Made by a program: the position numbers and the translations under genes
In this document: piece by piece, positions 15,050 to 24,317 of the stretch
Layout of the letters: the number at the start of each line of letters is the position of its first letter
Position numbering within the stretch: position 1 is the first letter of the stretch
Notes under the pieces: model-generated
What the model saw: the letters and a program-made list of their open reading frames with translations, nothing else
What the model was told of the DNA's origin: nothing
The model's database searches: none
Assembly: GCA_045627365.1 (NCBI GenBank)
Contig: JAZQNN010000004.1
Location: 1 to 53,796, forward strand
Direction: 5' to 3'
DNA length: 53,796 nucleotides
Origin: RGIG5612 sp045627365
Lineage (GTDB): Bacteria > Bacillota > Clostridia > Lachnospirales > Lachnospiraceae

Positions 15050-16336
15050 TACTTCGATAGCCTTCAGAAGCTGAGTATCCTCTTCGCGGGTAATCTCACC
15101 ATCTTCATAAGCTTCATCCGGAATAGTTACGACTATGTCCGGTGTTATTCCTACGCCGTCAATACTGCGCCCGCTTGGGGTATAGTAATTCATGGTCGTA
15201 AACTTCATTCCTGTGCCGTCCGGCATACGGAAAATGCTCTGAACGACGCCTTTGCCGTAGGACTGTTCTCCGATGATCGTAGCCAGTTTGTAATCCTGGA
15301 TCGCTGCCGTGAAAACTTCCGCAGCCGAAGCTGAATATCCGTTGATAAGAACTGCCATCGGGAGCGTAAGTTTGTTTTCCTCGTCAGAGAATTCTGTCTC
15401 GATCCCACCGTTCTTGTCTTCAGTCGTAATGATCGGTCCCTTCGGCAAAACTCTGTCGCACATCGCCACAACAGTGTCATAATCTCCGCCCGGATTGTCG
15501 CGAAGATCCATGATAAGAGAGGTCATTTTCTGAGCCTCAAGCTCATCCAGGGCCTCCAGAAACTGCTCTGTCGTAACGGTGTCAAATTCCGAAATATAGA
15601 TATAACCGATATTGTTATCGAGCATCTCGAATTCAACGGTATCCATCTTGACCATGCGTCTTTCAACGCTCATTTCGATAAGCTCGCCGTCTCTGTCGAT
15701 AACCAGGTCAACGCTTGTTCCCGGTGTTCCCCTTACAAGCGCAACCAAAGCGTCGGTCGTTTCAAAATCTCTTTGGCCCGCAGCCTCGACGATGATATCC
15801 TTAACGTGGATGTCAGCCTCTTTGGCCGGCGAATCCCGGAATACCTTGTAGACTTCGATCTGGCCAAACTCGTTCATGAAGATGCTGACGCCGACTCCGG
15901 CATATTCGCCCTTCGATGATTCCATCAGCGCATCAAATTCGTCTACGTCGTAGTACTGTGCGTATTTGTCTCCGAGATTGGAAAGAAGTCCGTCTGCCAG
16001 CGCATCATCAAGCTTATCCTTATCGAACTCATTCATATAGAAAGTGTCGATATATTCAAGGATCGTATTGATCTTGTCTTCATAATCCTCCGTGTTATTC
16101 CTTGATGAGGACAAGTGAGAGCGCAGACTCGCAACGCCTGCGTAAATGACCGCGAAAAGCAAAAATGCCGCCGCAAAACCAATAAGAAGGCCCAGCCAGA
16201 ATGGTGGGCGCTTTCTTGTAGTTTTCTGTGCCTTCGGCTCTTCATATATTTCCTCGGCTATGCCTGTGTCCACATATGAAGGTTCTGCTTCCGGCTCTTC
16301 ATTTATTTCCTGTTGTCTGTAAAAACTGTTGTCCAT
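14996..16336 (-). CDS. S41 family C-terminal processing peptidase
   Basis: The 446-residue protein has a cytoplasmic acidic N-terminus and one membrane helix (about 47-70). A PDZ domain around 145-230 is followed by the S41 protease domain. The nucleophile is the serine in INGYSASAAEVF and the base is the lysine in EQSYGKGVVQ. Such CtpA/CtpB enzymes cut exported proteins at their C-termini outside the membrane. Following an M23 hydrolase and FtsEX, it probably trims or controls cell-wall hydrolases (inference). The Shine-Dalgarno is weak, so it may depend on coupling with the gene ending 17 bases upstream. Its last 17 codons are antisense to dapB. Confidence 0.93.
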   Translation of the reverse strand: MDNSFYRQQEINEEPEAEPSYVDTGIAEEIYEEPKAQKTTRKRPPFWLGLLIGFAAAFLLFAVIYAGVASLRSHLSSSRNNTEDYEDKINTILEYIDTFYMNEFDKDKLDDALADGLLSNLGDKYAQYYDVDEFDALMESSKGEYAGVGVSIFMNEFGQIEVYKVFRDSPAKEADIHVKDIIVEAAGQRDFETTDALVALVRGTPGTSVDLVIDRDGELIEMSVERRMVKMDTVEFEMLDNNIGYIYISEFDTVTTEQFLEALDELEAQKMTSLIMDLRDNPGGDYDTVVAMCDRVLPKGPIITTEDKNGGIETEFSDEENKLTLPMAVLINGYSASAAEVFTAAIQDYKLATIIGEQSYGKGVVQSIFRMPDGTGMKFTTMNYYTPSGRSIDGVGITPDIVVTIPDEAYEDGEITREEDTQLLKAIEVLSSDQTLHVVESGRSAN

Positions 16337-16353
16337 TTTTTATTGCTGTTTTG

Positions 16354-17652
16354 TTATACACCAAGATATGGAGCCGGGTCTACGTAGTTGTTGCAAAGCG
16401 CCCAGCTGCTGTCACCGATACATACGCCGAAGTGAAGATGCGGTCCGGTGCAGTACTGTCCTGTTGCTCCGACATAACCTATGCACTGGCCCTCATATAC
16501 TTCCTCACCGACTGCGATATGAGATGCCTGACACATATGATGGCATTCGGTGTAAAGCCCGTTTCCATGATAGAAAGCTACTGTATATCCGATGCCGCCA
16601 TCCCAGAAATTAGCTACGCATACACCGGTAAGCGGTGCGTAGATAGGCGTTCCGACCGGTGCCCAGATATCAAGACCTGAGTGGAAGGTCGATGCACCTG
16701 TTGCAAGAACGTCAGGGTCATATCTCCATCCAAACCAGCTCGAGATGCAGTTAGCATAGTAAGGAGAAGGGAGAGGCCATGAAAACTGAGCGCCGTCATA
16801 TGAATATCCTGATCCGTCTGCTGCCTGCAGATTGTACGCACGCGTGATCTCATCGATTCTGTCCTGGTTGGCAGCTATCGCTGATTCCATACCGGCCTGA
16901 ATAGTCTCAAGCTCGCTTATCTCAGCGTAGAGTTCATCAAGTTCTGCTTCTTTCTGATTGAACAGTTCCTCTGTCTCATCTTTGGCTGATTTCTGGGTAG
17001 CCTTGAGTTCCAGAAGGATGGCTTTATCTTCCATCAGCTTGTTCTGCTGTTCCTTGAGTTTGGCAAGGTCTTCCTCGTATTCTGCCTTGATGGCCTTGAG
17101 TTCTTCCTGTTCCTGAATGATCACGACTCTTATATCTCTGTCGTAATCGGTAAGCTCAAGAAGATAATGGATCTTCTGAAATGCCTCGCTGAAAGAATCA
17201 GACGAGAAAATCGCATCGATGTATGAAGTCTGCGCGCACTCATACAGGAATACGATCCTCTTCTTCATGCTCTCATAACGCTCATCGATCTTGGCCTGCT
17301 TCTCATCGATCTCAACTTTCTTCTGATCAACTTTGGCCTTGAATTCATCGATCTCAACTTCAAGCTTATCGATCTGCTCCTGCTTGGCATTGATCATCTG
17401 CTCGCTTTCCTCGATGGCTTTGACAAGGATGTCAATCTCGGCATCAAGTTCAGCTACATATGCCTCCATCTCTTCAACAGAGCCCTGGAGTTCTCCGATA
17501 CGTGCCTTGCTTGCATTGATCTCTTCCTGAAGTGCTTCGTTCTGAGCTCGCAGCTCATCCTGCTCTTCATCGGCAAATGCGATCACGCCGGTCATTGTCA
17601 CGACCAGCACGAGAGTGATTATTAAGCTTGTGATTCTTTTAATTTTCTTCAT
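16354..17652 (-). CDS. M23 peptidase with coiled coil, EnvC/PcsB-like
   Basis: The 432-residue protein has a signal peptide (about 1-27) and long coiled-coil segments at about 30-125 and 180-285, rich in Glu/Lys/Gln heptads. The C-terminal M23 (LytM) domain has zinc ligands in FHSGLDIWAP and GPHLHFGV. It is a murein hydrolase or hydrolase activator whose coiled coil docks on FtsX; FtsEX-driven activation is known for EnvC and PcsB. The placement 3 bases after ftsX supports that role. The usual catalytic motifs are complete, so it should be an active endopeptidase. Confidence 0.92.
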   Translation of the reverse strand: MKKIKRITSLIITLVLVVTMTGVIAFADEEQDELRAQNEALQEEINASKARIGELQGSVEEMEAYVAELDAEIDILVKAIEESEQMINAKQEQIDKLEVEIDEFKAKVDQKKVEIDEKQAKIDERYESMKKRIVFLYECAQTSYIDAIFSSDSFSEAFQKIHYLLELTDYDRDIRVVIIQEQEELKAIKAEYEEDLAKLKEQQNKLMEDKAILLELKATQKSAKDETEELFNQKEAELDELYAEISELETIQAGMESAIAANQDRIDEITRAYNLQAADGSGYSYDGAQFSWPLPSPYYANCISSWFGWRYDPDVLATGASTFHSGLDIWAPVGTPIYAPLTGVCVANFWDGGIGYTVAFYHGNGLYTECHHMCQASHIAVGEEVYEGQCIGYVGATGQYCTGPHLHFGVCIGDSSWALCNNYVDPAPYLGV

Positions 17653-17655
17653 ATG

Positions 17656-18570
17656 TCATACCTTTATGTGTTTGCCTGTTGCTATTAAACTTCCGATAAG
17701 GCCGATGCCTGCGCCGATGATCAGGGAAACCGGTATCAGGACTCCGAAAACATTCCATATCGGTAAGAACGTGAACGTGTTTGCAATAATTGTGAACTGC
17801 TCAACAATGTACTCAAGGATAGCCCTGTACACGAAGAACAAAATAACCAGCGGAATGACCGCACCGAAAAGACCGATAAGCACGCCCTCGAAAACGAACG
17901 GGGACTTAACGAAGAAGTCCGTGGCGCCAACGTATTTCATGATCTTGATCTCTTCTTTACGAAGTGTAATACCGGTGATGATCGTGTTGGTAATAAGGAA
18001 TACTGAAACCGCAAGCAAAACCGCGATCAGGATGATCGAGATGATACCTACGATGTTGCCCATATCAGAAAGCGCGTCAGCGGTAACTTCTGACTTATTG
18101 ACCTGACGGATGCCCTCGGTTGCCTCCAGCTGTGCTACGACCTGCGGCTGCATGGAGATGTCACGCAGATATATGTCATACGATGCTGAATTGGCCAGTG
18201 GGTTGTCCTCGGCAAATCCTTCGGCAAGCTCCGGATAATCAGAAAAATACTCGTCTCTGAAATTATCCCATGCAGCCTCTGCAGAAGTGTACTCTGTACG
18301 TGAAACTGAGCTCCAGCCGGCGATATCTTCGCCGATCTTCTGTATCTCCTTCTCCTCCATACCTTCTTCGAAGAATACGGTGATGCAGACCGTCTCTTCG
18401 GCTTCCTCAACGATATGGCTTAAATTCATCGCGATCGAAACGAAAAGCCCGATAAGGAAAATACATGCTGCGATAGTAGCTACTGATGCCGCGAAGAATA
18501 CTTTGTTTCTCCTGATCCCGACTATTCCCTGCCCCAGGCAGTAGAAAAATGAGTTTCCGCCTTTACTCAT
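17656..18570 (-). CDS. ftsX: Cell-division ABC transporter permease FtsX
   Basis: The 304-residue protein has a membrane helix at about 25-48 and a large extracellular loop (about 50-175, containing EEGMEEKEIQKIGEDI). Three more helices lie in the C-terminal FtsX/MacB-type domain (TGITLRKEEIKIMKYVGAT). With FtsE it couples ATP hydrolysis to wall hydrolysis at the septum. The start overlaps the end of ftsE by 8 bases. Confidence 0.95.
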   Translation of the reverse strand: MSKGGNSFFYCLGQGIVGIRRNKVFFAASVATIAACIFLIGLFVSIAMNLSHIVEEAEETVCITVFFEEGMEEKEIQKIGEDIAGWSSVSRTEYTSAEAAWDNFRDEYFSDYPELAEGFAEDNPLANSASYDIYLRDISMQPQVVAQLEATEGIRQVNKSEVTADALSDMGNIVGIISIILIAVLLAVSVFLITNTIITGITLRKEEIKIMKYVGATDFFVKSPFVFEGVLIGLFGAVIPLVILFFVYRAILEYIVEQFTIIANTFTFLPIWNVFGVLIPVSLIIGAGIGLIGSLIATGKHIKV

Positions 18571-19243
18571 AATTCAGCCCTCCTTCAGGAATATCGTTAA
18601 CGATAATGCCGTTCTTTATGTTGATGGTACGCTTATTCATCAAGCGCACGATCTCGTGGTTGTGTGTAACAACTACGACGGTTGTACCATTCTGGTTGAC
18701 CCTCTCCAAAAGGTCCATAATAACCATGGAGTTATCCGGGTCCAGGTTACCTGTCGGCTCGTCTGCGAGCAGGATCTTCGGTTTGTTGACAAGAGCTCTT
18801 GCGAGTGCTACCCTCTGCTGCTCTCCGCCTGAAAGCTGTGTCGGAAGGCTTCTGTATTTTTCAGAAATGCCGCAAAGCGTCAGAACTTCTGAAACATTTT
18901 TCTTGATCTGTGCCGGCGGAAGGTTGATTGCCCTCTGAGCAAAATCAAGGTTGGCATATACATCCCTGTCCTTGAGCAGACGGAAGTCCTGGAATACAAC
19001 TCCGATCTTTCTTCTGAGCTTCGGAACATGGCGTCTCCTGAGTCTGGTAACATCCTGGCCGTCGATAATGATGCGTCCGTCGGTCGGCTGCAGTTCCTTG
19101 ATAAGGAGCTTGAAGAGGGTACTCTTGCCTGCTCCCGAGTCACCTACTATGAAGACAAACTCTCCCGGGTAGATGTGGAGATTGATGCCTGTCAGGGCAC
19201 ATTTATCTCCGTATTCTTTCGTAACGTTCTCTAAGATTATCAT
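18563..19243 (-). CDS. ftsE: Cell-division ATP-binding protein FtsE
   Basis: This 226-residue ABC ATPase has Walker A GDSGAGKST (about 34-42), the signature LSGGEQQRVALARA, Walker B ILLADEPTG and the H-loop histidine in VVTHNHEI. It powers FtsX. It starts directly after the stop of the CdaR-type regulator gene. Confidence 0.96.
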   Translation of the reverse strand: MIILENVTKEYGDKCALTGINLHIYPGEFVFIVGDSGAGKSTLFKLLIKELQPTDGRIIIDGQDVTRLRRRHVPKLRRKIGVVFQDFRLLKDRDVYANLDFAQRAINLPPAQIKKNVSEVLTLCGISEKYRSLPTQLSGGEQQRVALARALVNKPKILLADEPTGNLDPDNSMVIMDLLERVNQNGTTVVVVTHNHEIVRLMNKRTINIKNGIIVNDIPEGGLNYE

Positions 19244-20332
19244 TTATTTCCTCTCAAGTCCTTCGACATACTTCATGTACTTTGATACCATCAGGGCGAT
19301 GCGGAATGTGATGGCATCAGAGAACTCCCTCAGATCAAGATTAGTGATCTTCTGGATCTTGTCAAGACGGTAAACCAGAGTGTTTCTGTGAATATAAAGC
19401 TGTCTTGACGTCTCCGAAACGTTAAGTGAATTCTCGAAGAACTTATTGATCGTAGTAATTGTTTCTTCATCGAAATCATCGACTCTCATGTCACCGAAGA
19501 TCTCGACTAAGAACAGTTTGCAAAGAGGTATCGGTAAATGATAAATAAGTCTGCCGATTCCTAAGCTGCTGTATGAGTTGATGTTGCGCTCAGCAAAGAA
19601 GATGCGCCCTACATCCATAGCCATCTTGGCTTCCTTGTAAGATTTGGAAACCTCTTTAAGAGACGGCACGATCGATCCGTAGCTGATCTCAGCTTCCTCG
19701 CCGGATTCGCGAACGATGACTTCCTGAAGTTTGTTGCACGCATCGTTCATGGAATCATAATCACGCAGGCTGTCTACATGCTTAACGATGATTATGCTCT
19801 TCTTCTCAAGTGCTGTTACGAAATCATCGCCGGAGCCTGCGTAAAGGCTTTTAACTGCTGCGACTGTCTCGTCACGACTATGGCCTTTGAGTTCAGCAAT
19901 GATCACCGACCTTGGCGCTTCCATGTCGATATGGAGCTTCTTGGCACGGCTGTAGATGTCAATAAGAAGAAGGTTGTCGAGCAGTAAAGACTTATAGAAA
20001 TTGTCCTTATCGAAGCGTTCCTTGTACGCTACAAGCAAAGTCTCGATCTGATAGCGGACCATCGGCCCGACGATCTCGCTGTTCTCAGCAGCCATAATTA
20101 TCAGATAATAATCAATAGCTGATTCGTCTTTGATAGAATAAAAGCGGAAATTCCCCATTTTATCTCCGTCTTTAAAATTCTGTGTGAAGACGAGCACCTC
20201 TCTTGTGTTGAATCTCGGCATTCCGCTGGTCCTGGCAACTGTATCACCGTCCAGATCCAGAAGAGCCATGTCTAATCCTGAGATTCCTTTGATCTCATCG
20301 ATCGTTTTCTGTAAAAGCTGACTTGAAATCAT
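19244..20332 (-). CDS. CdaR/PucR-family transcriptional regulator
   Basis: The 362-residue protein opens with a sugar-diacid-recognition-like domain (QLLQKTIDEIKGISGLDMAL, about 5-24), followed by a degenerate GGDEF-like middle. It ends in the PucR-type helix-turn-helix, NVSETSRQLYIHRNTLVYRL (about 302-321). CdaR-type proteins activate genes in response to small ligands. It stands first in the ftsEX operon with no gap before ftsE; whether it regulates the operon is unknown. Two 11-bp direct repeats lie upstream at 20403-20439. Confidence 0.85.
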   Translation of the reverse strand: MISSQLLQKTIDEIKGISGLDMALLDLDGDTVARTSGMPRFNTREVLVFTQNFKDGDKMGNFRFYSIKDESAIDYYLIIMAAENSEIVGPMVRYQIETLLVAYKERFDKDNFYKSLLLDNLLLIDIYSRAKKLHIDMEAPRSVIIAELKGHSRDETVAAVKSLYAGSGDDFVTALEKKSIIIVKHVDSLRDYDSMNDACNKLQEVIVRESGEEAEISYGSIVPSLKEVSKSYKEAKMAMDVGRIFFAERNINSYSSLGIGRLIYHLPIPLCKLFLVEIFGDMRVDDFDEETITTINKFFENSLNVSETSRQLYIHRNTLVYRLDKIQKITNLDLREFSDAITFRIALMVSKYMKYVEGLERK

Positions 20333-20402
20333 GTTAGTTCCTCAAATTCCTGATATTGTGTTTCTTAAACCGATTGTCGTGCAGATAGTAAAACTGCACA
20401 TA

Positions 20403-20439
20403 TTCATATAGTATATTTTGTCTATCTTTTCATATAGTA
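20403..20439 (-). repeat. Two 11-bp direct repeats upstream of the CdaR-type gene
   Basis: TTCATATAGTA (plus-strand reading) occurs at 20403-20413 and 20429-20439, a start-to-start distance of 26 bases. This lies 71-107 bases before the CdaR-type start codon. It could be a tandem operator or two overlapping -10-like elements (TACTATATG on the minus strand). Confidence 0.55.
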
Positions 20440-20506
20440 CAACAACATGCACAAATTGAAAAGTACCATATATGTATTTTCTGTGATTTTTCCGTGATTT
20501 TTGACA

Positions 20507-20531
20507 ACAAAAAGGGGTTCTTGCGAACCCC
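20507..20531 (-). terminator. Intrinsic terminator of tRNA-Gln
   Basis: On the minus strand GGGGTTC-GCAA-GAACCCC is followed by TTTTTG, directly downstream of the tRNA. Confidence 0.85.
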
Positions 20532-20537
20532 CTGAAG

Positions 20538-20609
20538 CTGGGCTACCAGGATTCGAACCTGGAGATGCTGGAGTCAGAGTCCAGTGCCTTACCGTTTGGC
20601 GATAGCCCA
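20538..20609 (-). tRNA. tRNA-Gln (anticodon CTG)
   Basis: On the minus strand the acceptor stem TGGGCTA/TAGCCCA, D-arm, anticodon arm CTGGA-CTCTGAC-TCCAG and T-arm CCAGGTTCGAATCCTGG give a standard cloverleaf with anticodon CTG (codon CAG). Discriminator G, no encoded CCA. A weak U1-A72 acceptor pair is usual for tRNA-Gln. Confidence 0.95.
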
Positions 20610-20663
20610 TCAGCAAGCGTCATTATATGACAGCGACTTTGCAAAGTCAATGACTAATTTTAA

Positions 20664-21671
20664 TTAATTGTCGTATGCTATCTTCAGTACGTAATACTCG
20701 CCGAATGATGTGATAAGTGCCGCAATGAGGAATGCCGCCCAGAACGGAATGAACCCCATAGGGCGCATCGCCAGACACAGAACCGAGTAAAGCGAGTATC
20801 TGAAAATAGAGAAAACAAGCCTTCTCACGCCGGGTGTATACTTGATATTTTTGAAGATCGTGTACCTTTCAACTACCTGTCCCAGGAGCGCGTTAATGCC
20901 CCATCCGATATAAAGGCACGGGAACATAAATCTGTATCCCCACAGACACGTGCACACTATGGTGAGCCCCAGCGTAATAATAAATGAAATAATTGAGAAC
21001 ATATACGTCTCAAAAAATCTGCCGTATATTTTGAACGTATCTTCCAACGGTTTGAAATGTGTACCCGCGTTATTATCAAAATAAATAGCCTCTATCGGCA
21101 GACGTGTGACCTTGATTCCCTGCTTTTCCGCCAACAAAAGCACATTCATCTCGTAGTCATACTTCTCGCCTTTGACCTGAGTCATCCAATCGATATGTTT
21201 AACGGCAAATCCCCTGAGTCCCGACTGGTTGTCCGGAAGATAATGGGCATTGGCGACCGCGTAGAGGAAACGCGAGATATCGTTGCCGATCCTTGACTTG
21301 AGCGGGGCATCTTTTCTGAGAGTCCTTACAGACAGCACGAAATCTTTGCCGATCGACAGCTCGTCCCTCGTCCTTAAAATGTCGGCAACTGAATGCTGGC
21401 CATCTGAATCTGCGGTAATAAATGAATCACATTCGGACATCTTATCCTTAATGTAATTCATTCCATACTTGAGTGCGACGCCTTTGCCTGCATTCAGGCT
21501 GTAACCGATGACTTTGGCGAATGGCTCGCAGGCGGCAAAAATATCAGAATACTTTTCACCGCTTCCGTCATCAACTATCAATATCTCAAAGTTCTTCTCT
21601 TTTAATTCCTTTACCAGCTTGATCAGCTTCTCGTCAGGCTCGTATGCAGGAATCAGTATTGCTGTTGCCAA
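20664..21671 (-). CDS. Family 2 glycosyltransferase with GtrA-like membrane domain
   Basis: The 335-residue protein joins two domains. Residues 1-215 form a GT2/DPM1-like transferase (ILIPAYEPDEKL, IVDDGSGEKY, and the metal-binding TADSDGQH). Residues 220-330 form four hydrophobic helices like GtrA flippases (containing LLGQVVERYTIFKN). Such proteins transfer a sugar to or from a polyprenyl phosphate and are used in decorating wall or lipid glycans. The start is a TTG with only a weak ribosome site; no in-frame ATG exists nearby. It follows plsX by 19 bases. Confidence 0.85.
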   Translation of the reverse strand: MATAILIPAYEPDEKLIKLVKELKEKNFEILIVDDGSGEKYSDIFAACEPFAKVIGYSLNAGKGVALKYGMNYIKDKMSECDSFITADSDGQHSVADILRTRDELSIGKDFVLSVRTLRKDAPLKSRIGNDISRFLYAVANAHYLPDNQSGLRGFAVKHIDWMTQVKGEKYDYEMNVLLLAEKQGIKVTRLPIEAIYFDNNAGTHFKPLEDTFKIYGRFFETYMFSIISFIITLGLTIVCTCLWGYRFMFPCLYIGWGINALLGQVVERYTIFKNIKYTPGVRRLVFSIFRYSLYSVLCLAMRPMGFIPFWAAFLIAALITSFGEYYVLKIAYDN

Positions 21672-21690
21672 TGTGTATTTTCCGTTTCTT

Positions 21691-22644
21691 TTATGATATC
21701 TCGATTTTAGCCTTCTGCATTCTTGAGGTCATCTTTTCAGTAAATCCGCCTTTTTCCAGCTTCATTACCTGCTCAATGCAGGCTCGTACGGTGGCTTCGC
21801 TTGCTGCGCCGTGCGCTTTGACTACTATTTTCTTTGTTCCGAGGAATGTCGCGCCGCCTTGCGAATTGTAATCGAAGAATTTGATCACATTCTCAGGGTC
21901 TCCCATCATCTTAGCGGCGATAAGTCCGGTAGCTTCCATGTTCTTAAGAAGAACATTGCCCGTAAATCCGTCACAGACGACCACATCCACTTCACCGCCT
22001 AATACGTCATTTCCTTCAATATTGCCGTAAAAATCGATATCCTCGTCGGCTTTCAGGATCTCATATGCGTCTTTGACGAGCTCCGTTCCCTTGCCTTTTT
22101 CCTTCCCGACATTGAGAAGTCCGACCTTCGCGTGCTCCACGCCCTTCATCGCTTCCATGTAGGCGCTTCCCATTCTCGCGTAGTCTACAAGGTCTTTAGG
22201 TCTGCAGTTGATATTGGCTCCGCAGTCCGCAAGGCACACATACCCGCCTTTGATATTGTACAGGGCACATGAAAGTGCCGGCTGCATCAGGCCTTTGAAA
22301 AGACCCAGCCTGAAGATAGAACCTATCATAAGCGAGCCCGTGCTCCCCGCGCTTACAAGACCGACGCAATCCTCTCTTGTCTTTAAAGCAGTAAGTGCCT
22401 TGACCATGGATGTGTCGTCCCTGCCGCGAACGAGCTGTTTTGGATCGTCGTAATTGGTCACCGTACCCTCAGCGTGGATTATTTCTACACGCTCCGAACT
22501 CGTAAGACCGGTTATCAGTGCCTCATCTCCGACCAGGACCAGATCGAATTCGTCCTGTCCCGCAAGACTGCTGATCGCGCCGCGTGCAATAACGCCCGGC
22601 TCAGCGTCCGCTCCGTTGATATCTACAATAATTTTTTTTCTCAT
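21691..22644 (-). CDS. plsX: Phosphate acyltransferase PlsX
   Basis: PlsX interconverts acyl-ACP and acyl-phosphate, the acyl donor for PlsY in phospholipid synthesis. The 317-residue protein shows the family start KIIVDINGADAEPG, the segment LVSAGSTGSLM, LADCGANINCRP and DVVVCDGFTGNV. Its first codon overlaps the stop of the fakA gene by one base, so acyl-phosphate made by the FakAB kinase can go straight to PlsX. MGGD, usual in the first strand, is NGAD here. Confidence 0.93.
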   Translation of the reverse strand: MRKKIIVDINGADAEPGVIARGAISSLAGQDEFDLVLVGDEALITGLTSSERVEIIHAEGTVTNYDDPKQLVRGRDDTSMVKALTALKTREDCVGLVSAGSTGSLMIGSIFRLGLFKGLMQPALSCALYNIKGGYVCLADCGANINCRPKDLVDYARMGSAYMEAMKGVEHAKVGLLNVGKEKGKGTELVKDAYEILKADEDIDFYGNIEGNDVLGGEVDVVVCDGFTGNVLLKNMEATGLIAAKMMGDPENVIKFFDYNSQGGATFLGTKKIVVKAHGAASEATVRACIEQVMKLEKGGFTEKMTSRMQKAKIEIS

Positions 22645-24314
22645 TATTCCACAGCAAAAATATAATCGTAAACTTCCTGGCCGCCGGGGATGAATCCGTA
22701 TTCCATCCAGGAAAATTCAGTGTCTAACATCATACTGAGTTCGCCAAGCTCGTCCTCGTCAACATCAGCCCCGAAGAAAACTGTCAGAACTTCTTTGTCT
22801 TTAACGCCTTCCATTCCGTTTAAGAGGTCACGGACTGCGCTCAGCTTATCAGGAGAATCGCTTACGACTCTTTCATCGTCCAGGCCGATATAATCGCCTT
22901 TTTTAACAGATACATTCTCGTAATCCACATCACGGATCGATGTGGTGATAAGGCCGGTAGATGCGCCCTTCATGTTACTTTCCATCTCTGCAACTATCCT
23001 GTCGATATCACCATCCGTGGTGTTCATCATCGACAAAGCTGCATATGCCTGCGGGATCGTTTTCGCTTTGATGACATGTACCTTAGCCTTGTCATACAGA
23101 TCTGCTGCCTGCTGTGCCGCCATAACGATATTGGAGTTGCACGGAAGCACGATGATATGCTTAGCGTCTAACTGTCCAAACGCCTGGATAAAATCAGCTG
23201 TCGAAGGATTCTCTGTCTGTCCGCCGTCAACGCATATATCGGCGCCGATCTCCTCGAAATAACTGCGAATTCCCGCGCCCGGTGTTACCGCAACGACCGC
23301 AATGTCTTTGCGTTTGGCAAGATCAGGTTTATTGTCTGCTTTTTCACTCTCCTTGAACAGACTTGTTTCATTGTGCTGGATCGACATATTCTCGATCTTC
23401 AGCGTGATATATTCGCCGAAATTCTGACAGTAGTTGAGGACTTTGCCCGGAGTGAACGTATGAACATGTACCTTCACGAGGTCGTCATCCTTAACAGCAA
23501 CTATCGAATTGCCGATCGTCTCGAGATATCCGACGATCTGGCCGATGCCAAACTCATTGATGTTGACCTTGCGGTTCTGCAGCTGCAGGATGAATTCCGT
23601 GCAGTAGCCGAACTCAAGCTCACTGTCGGCGTTAAATGCCTCCGGGTTGACTCCCCCACGGCTTGCGGCCGCGTCAGATGTGATATCCTCCGCCTTTTCG
23701 CCGTTTAAGACTTTCTCCATCCCCTCAAATATCACGATAAAGCCTGCGCCGCCGGAGTCGATGACTCCTGCTTCCTTGAGTACAGGAAGAAGGTTCGGAG
23801 TATTTTCAAGGGATTCCTGCATACGCTTGATAAGCCTTGAGAAATAGTCCTGGAAATTCGTGATATTGCTGCCCTCGGCCTCGATATATTCGCCGCCTTC
23901 GCGCATGACCGTAAGGATCGTGCCCTCGGTCGGTTTGATGACCGCGTCATATGCACGTTCAACACCTGACTTATAAGCGAATCTGAATTCCGGGATACCA
24001 AGTGTCTTTTGTCCTTCGCATCCGATCGCAAATCCTTTGATGAACTGCGACAGGATAACGCCGGAATTGCCTCTAGCTCCTAAAAGCGCGCCTCTTGAGA
24101 ATTTCTTCATAAGGGCATCAACATCGTCCGGTGTATCGTTTGCGACTGCGTTGATACCGCCTTCAAGTGTCATCAGCATATTGCTTCCGGTGTCTCCGTC
24201 CGGAACAGGAAACACATTGAGTTCGTCTATCCTCTTATGATCTTTTCTGAGATTGGCAAGTCCGCCGGTCAAAAGTTCCGACAGACCTTTGCCATCTATC
24301 GTTGTTATAGCCAT
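22644..24314 (-). CDS. fakA: Fatty acid kinase catalytic subunit FakA (DAK2 domain)
   Basis: The 556-residue protein has an N-terminal DAK2-type kinase domain with the magnesium-binding LNVFPVPDGDTGSNM (about 33-47) and RGNSGVILSQF. A middle domain follows, then a C-terminal DegV-like domain (from about 335). FakA phosphorylates fatty acids held by FakB proteins. It lies between two fakB-like genes and plsX, which gives a complete route for using fatty acids from outside the cell. It starts 3 bases after the first fakB. Confidence 0.93.
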   Translation of the reverse strand: MAITTIDGKGLSELLTGGLANLRKDHKRIDELNVFPVPDGDTGSNMLMTLEGGINAVANDTPDDVDALMKKFSRGALLGARGNSGVILSQFIKGFAIGCEGQKTLGIPEFRFAYKSGVERAYDAVIKPTEGTILTVMREGGEYIEAEGSNITNFQDYFSRLIKRMQESLENTPNLLPVLKEAGVIDSGGAGFIVIFEGMEKVLNGEKAEDITSDAAASRGGVNPEAFNADSELEFGYCTEFILQLQNRKVNINEFGIGQIVGYLETIGNSIVAVKDDDLVKVHVHTFTPGKVLNYCQNFGEYITLKIENMSIQHNETSLFKESEKADNKPDLAKRKDIAVVAVTPGAGIRSYFEEIGADICVDGGQTENPSTADFIQAFGQLDAKHIIVLPCNSNIVMAAQQAADLYDKAKVHVIKAKTIPQAYAALSMMNTTDGDIDRIVAEMESNMKGASTGLITTSIRDVDYENVSVKKGDYIGLDDERVVSDSPDKLSAVRDLLNGMEGVKDKEVLTVFFGADVDEDELGELSMMLDTEFSWMEYGFIPGGQEVYDYIFAVE

Positions 24315-24317
24315 TAT

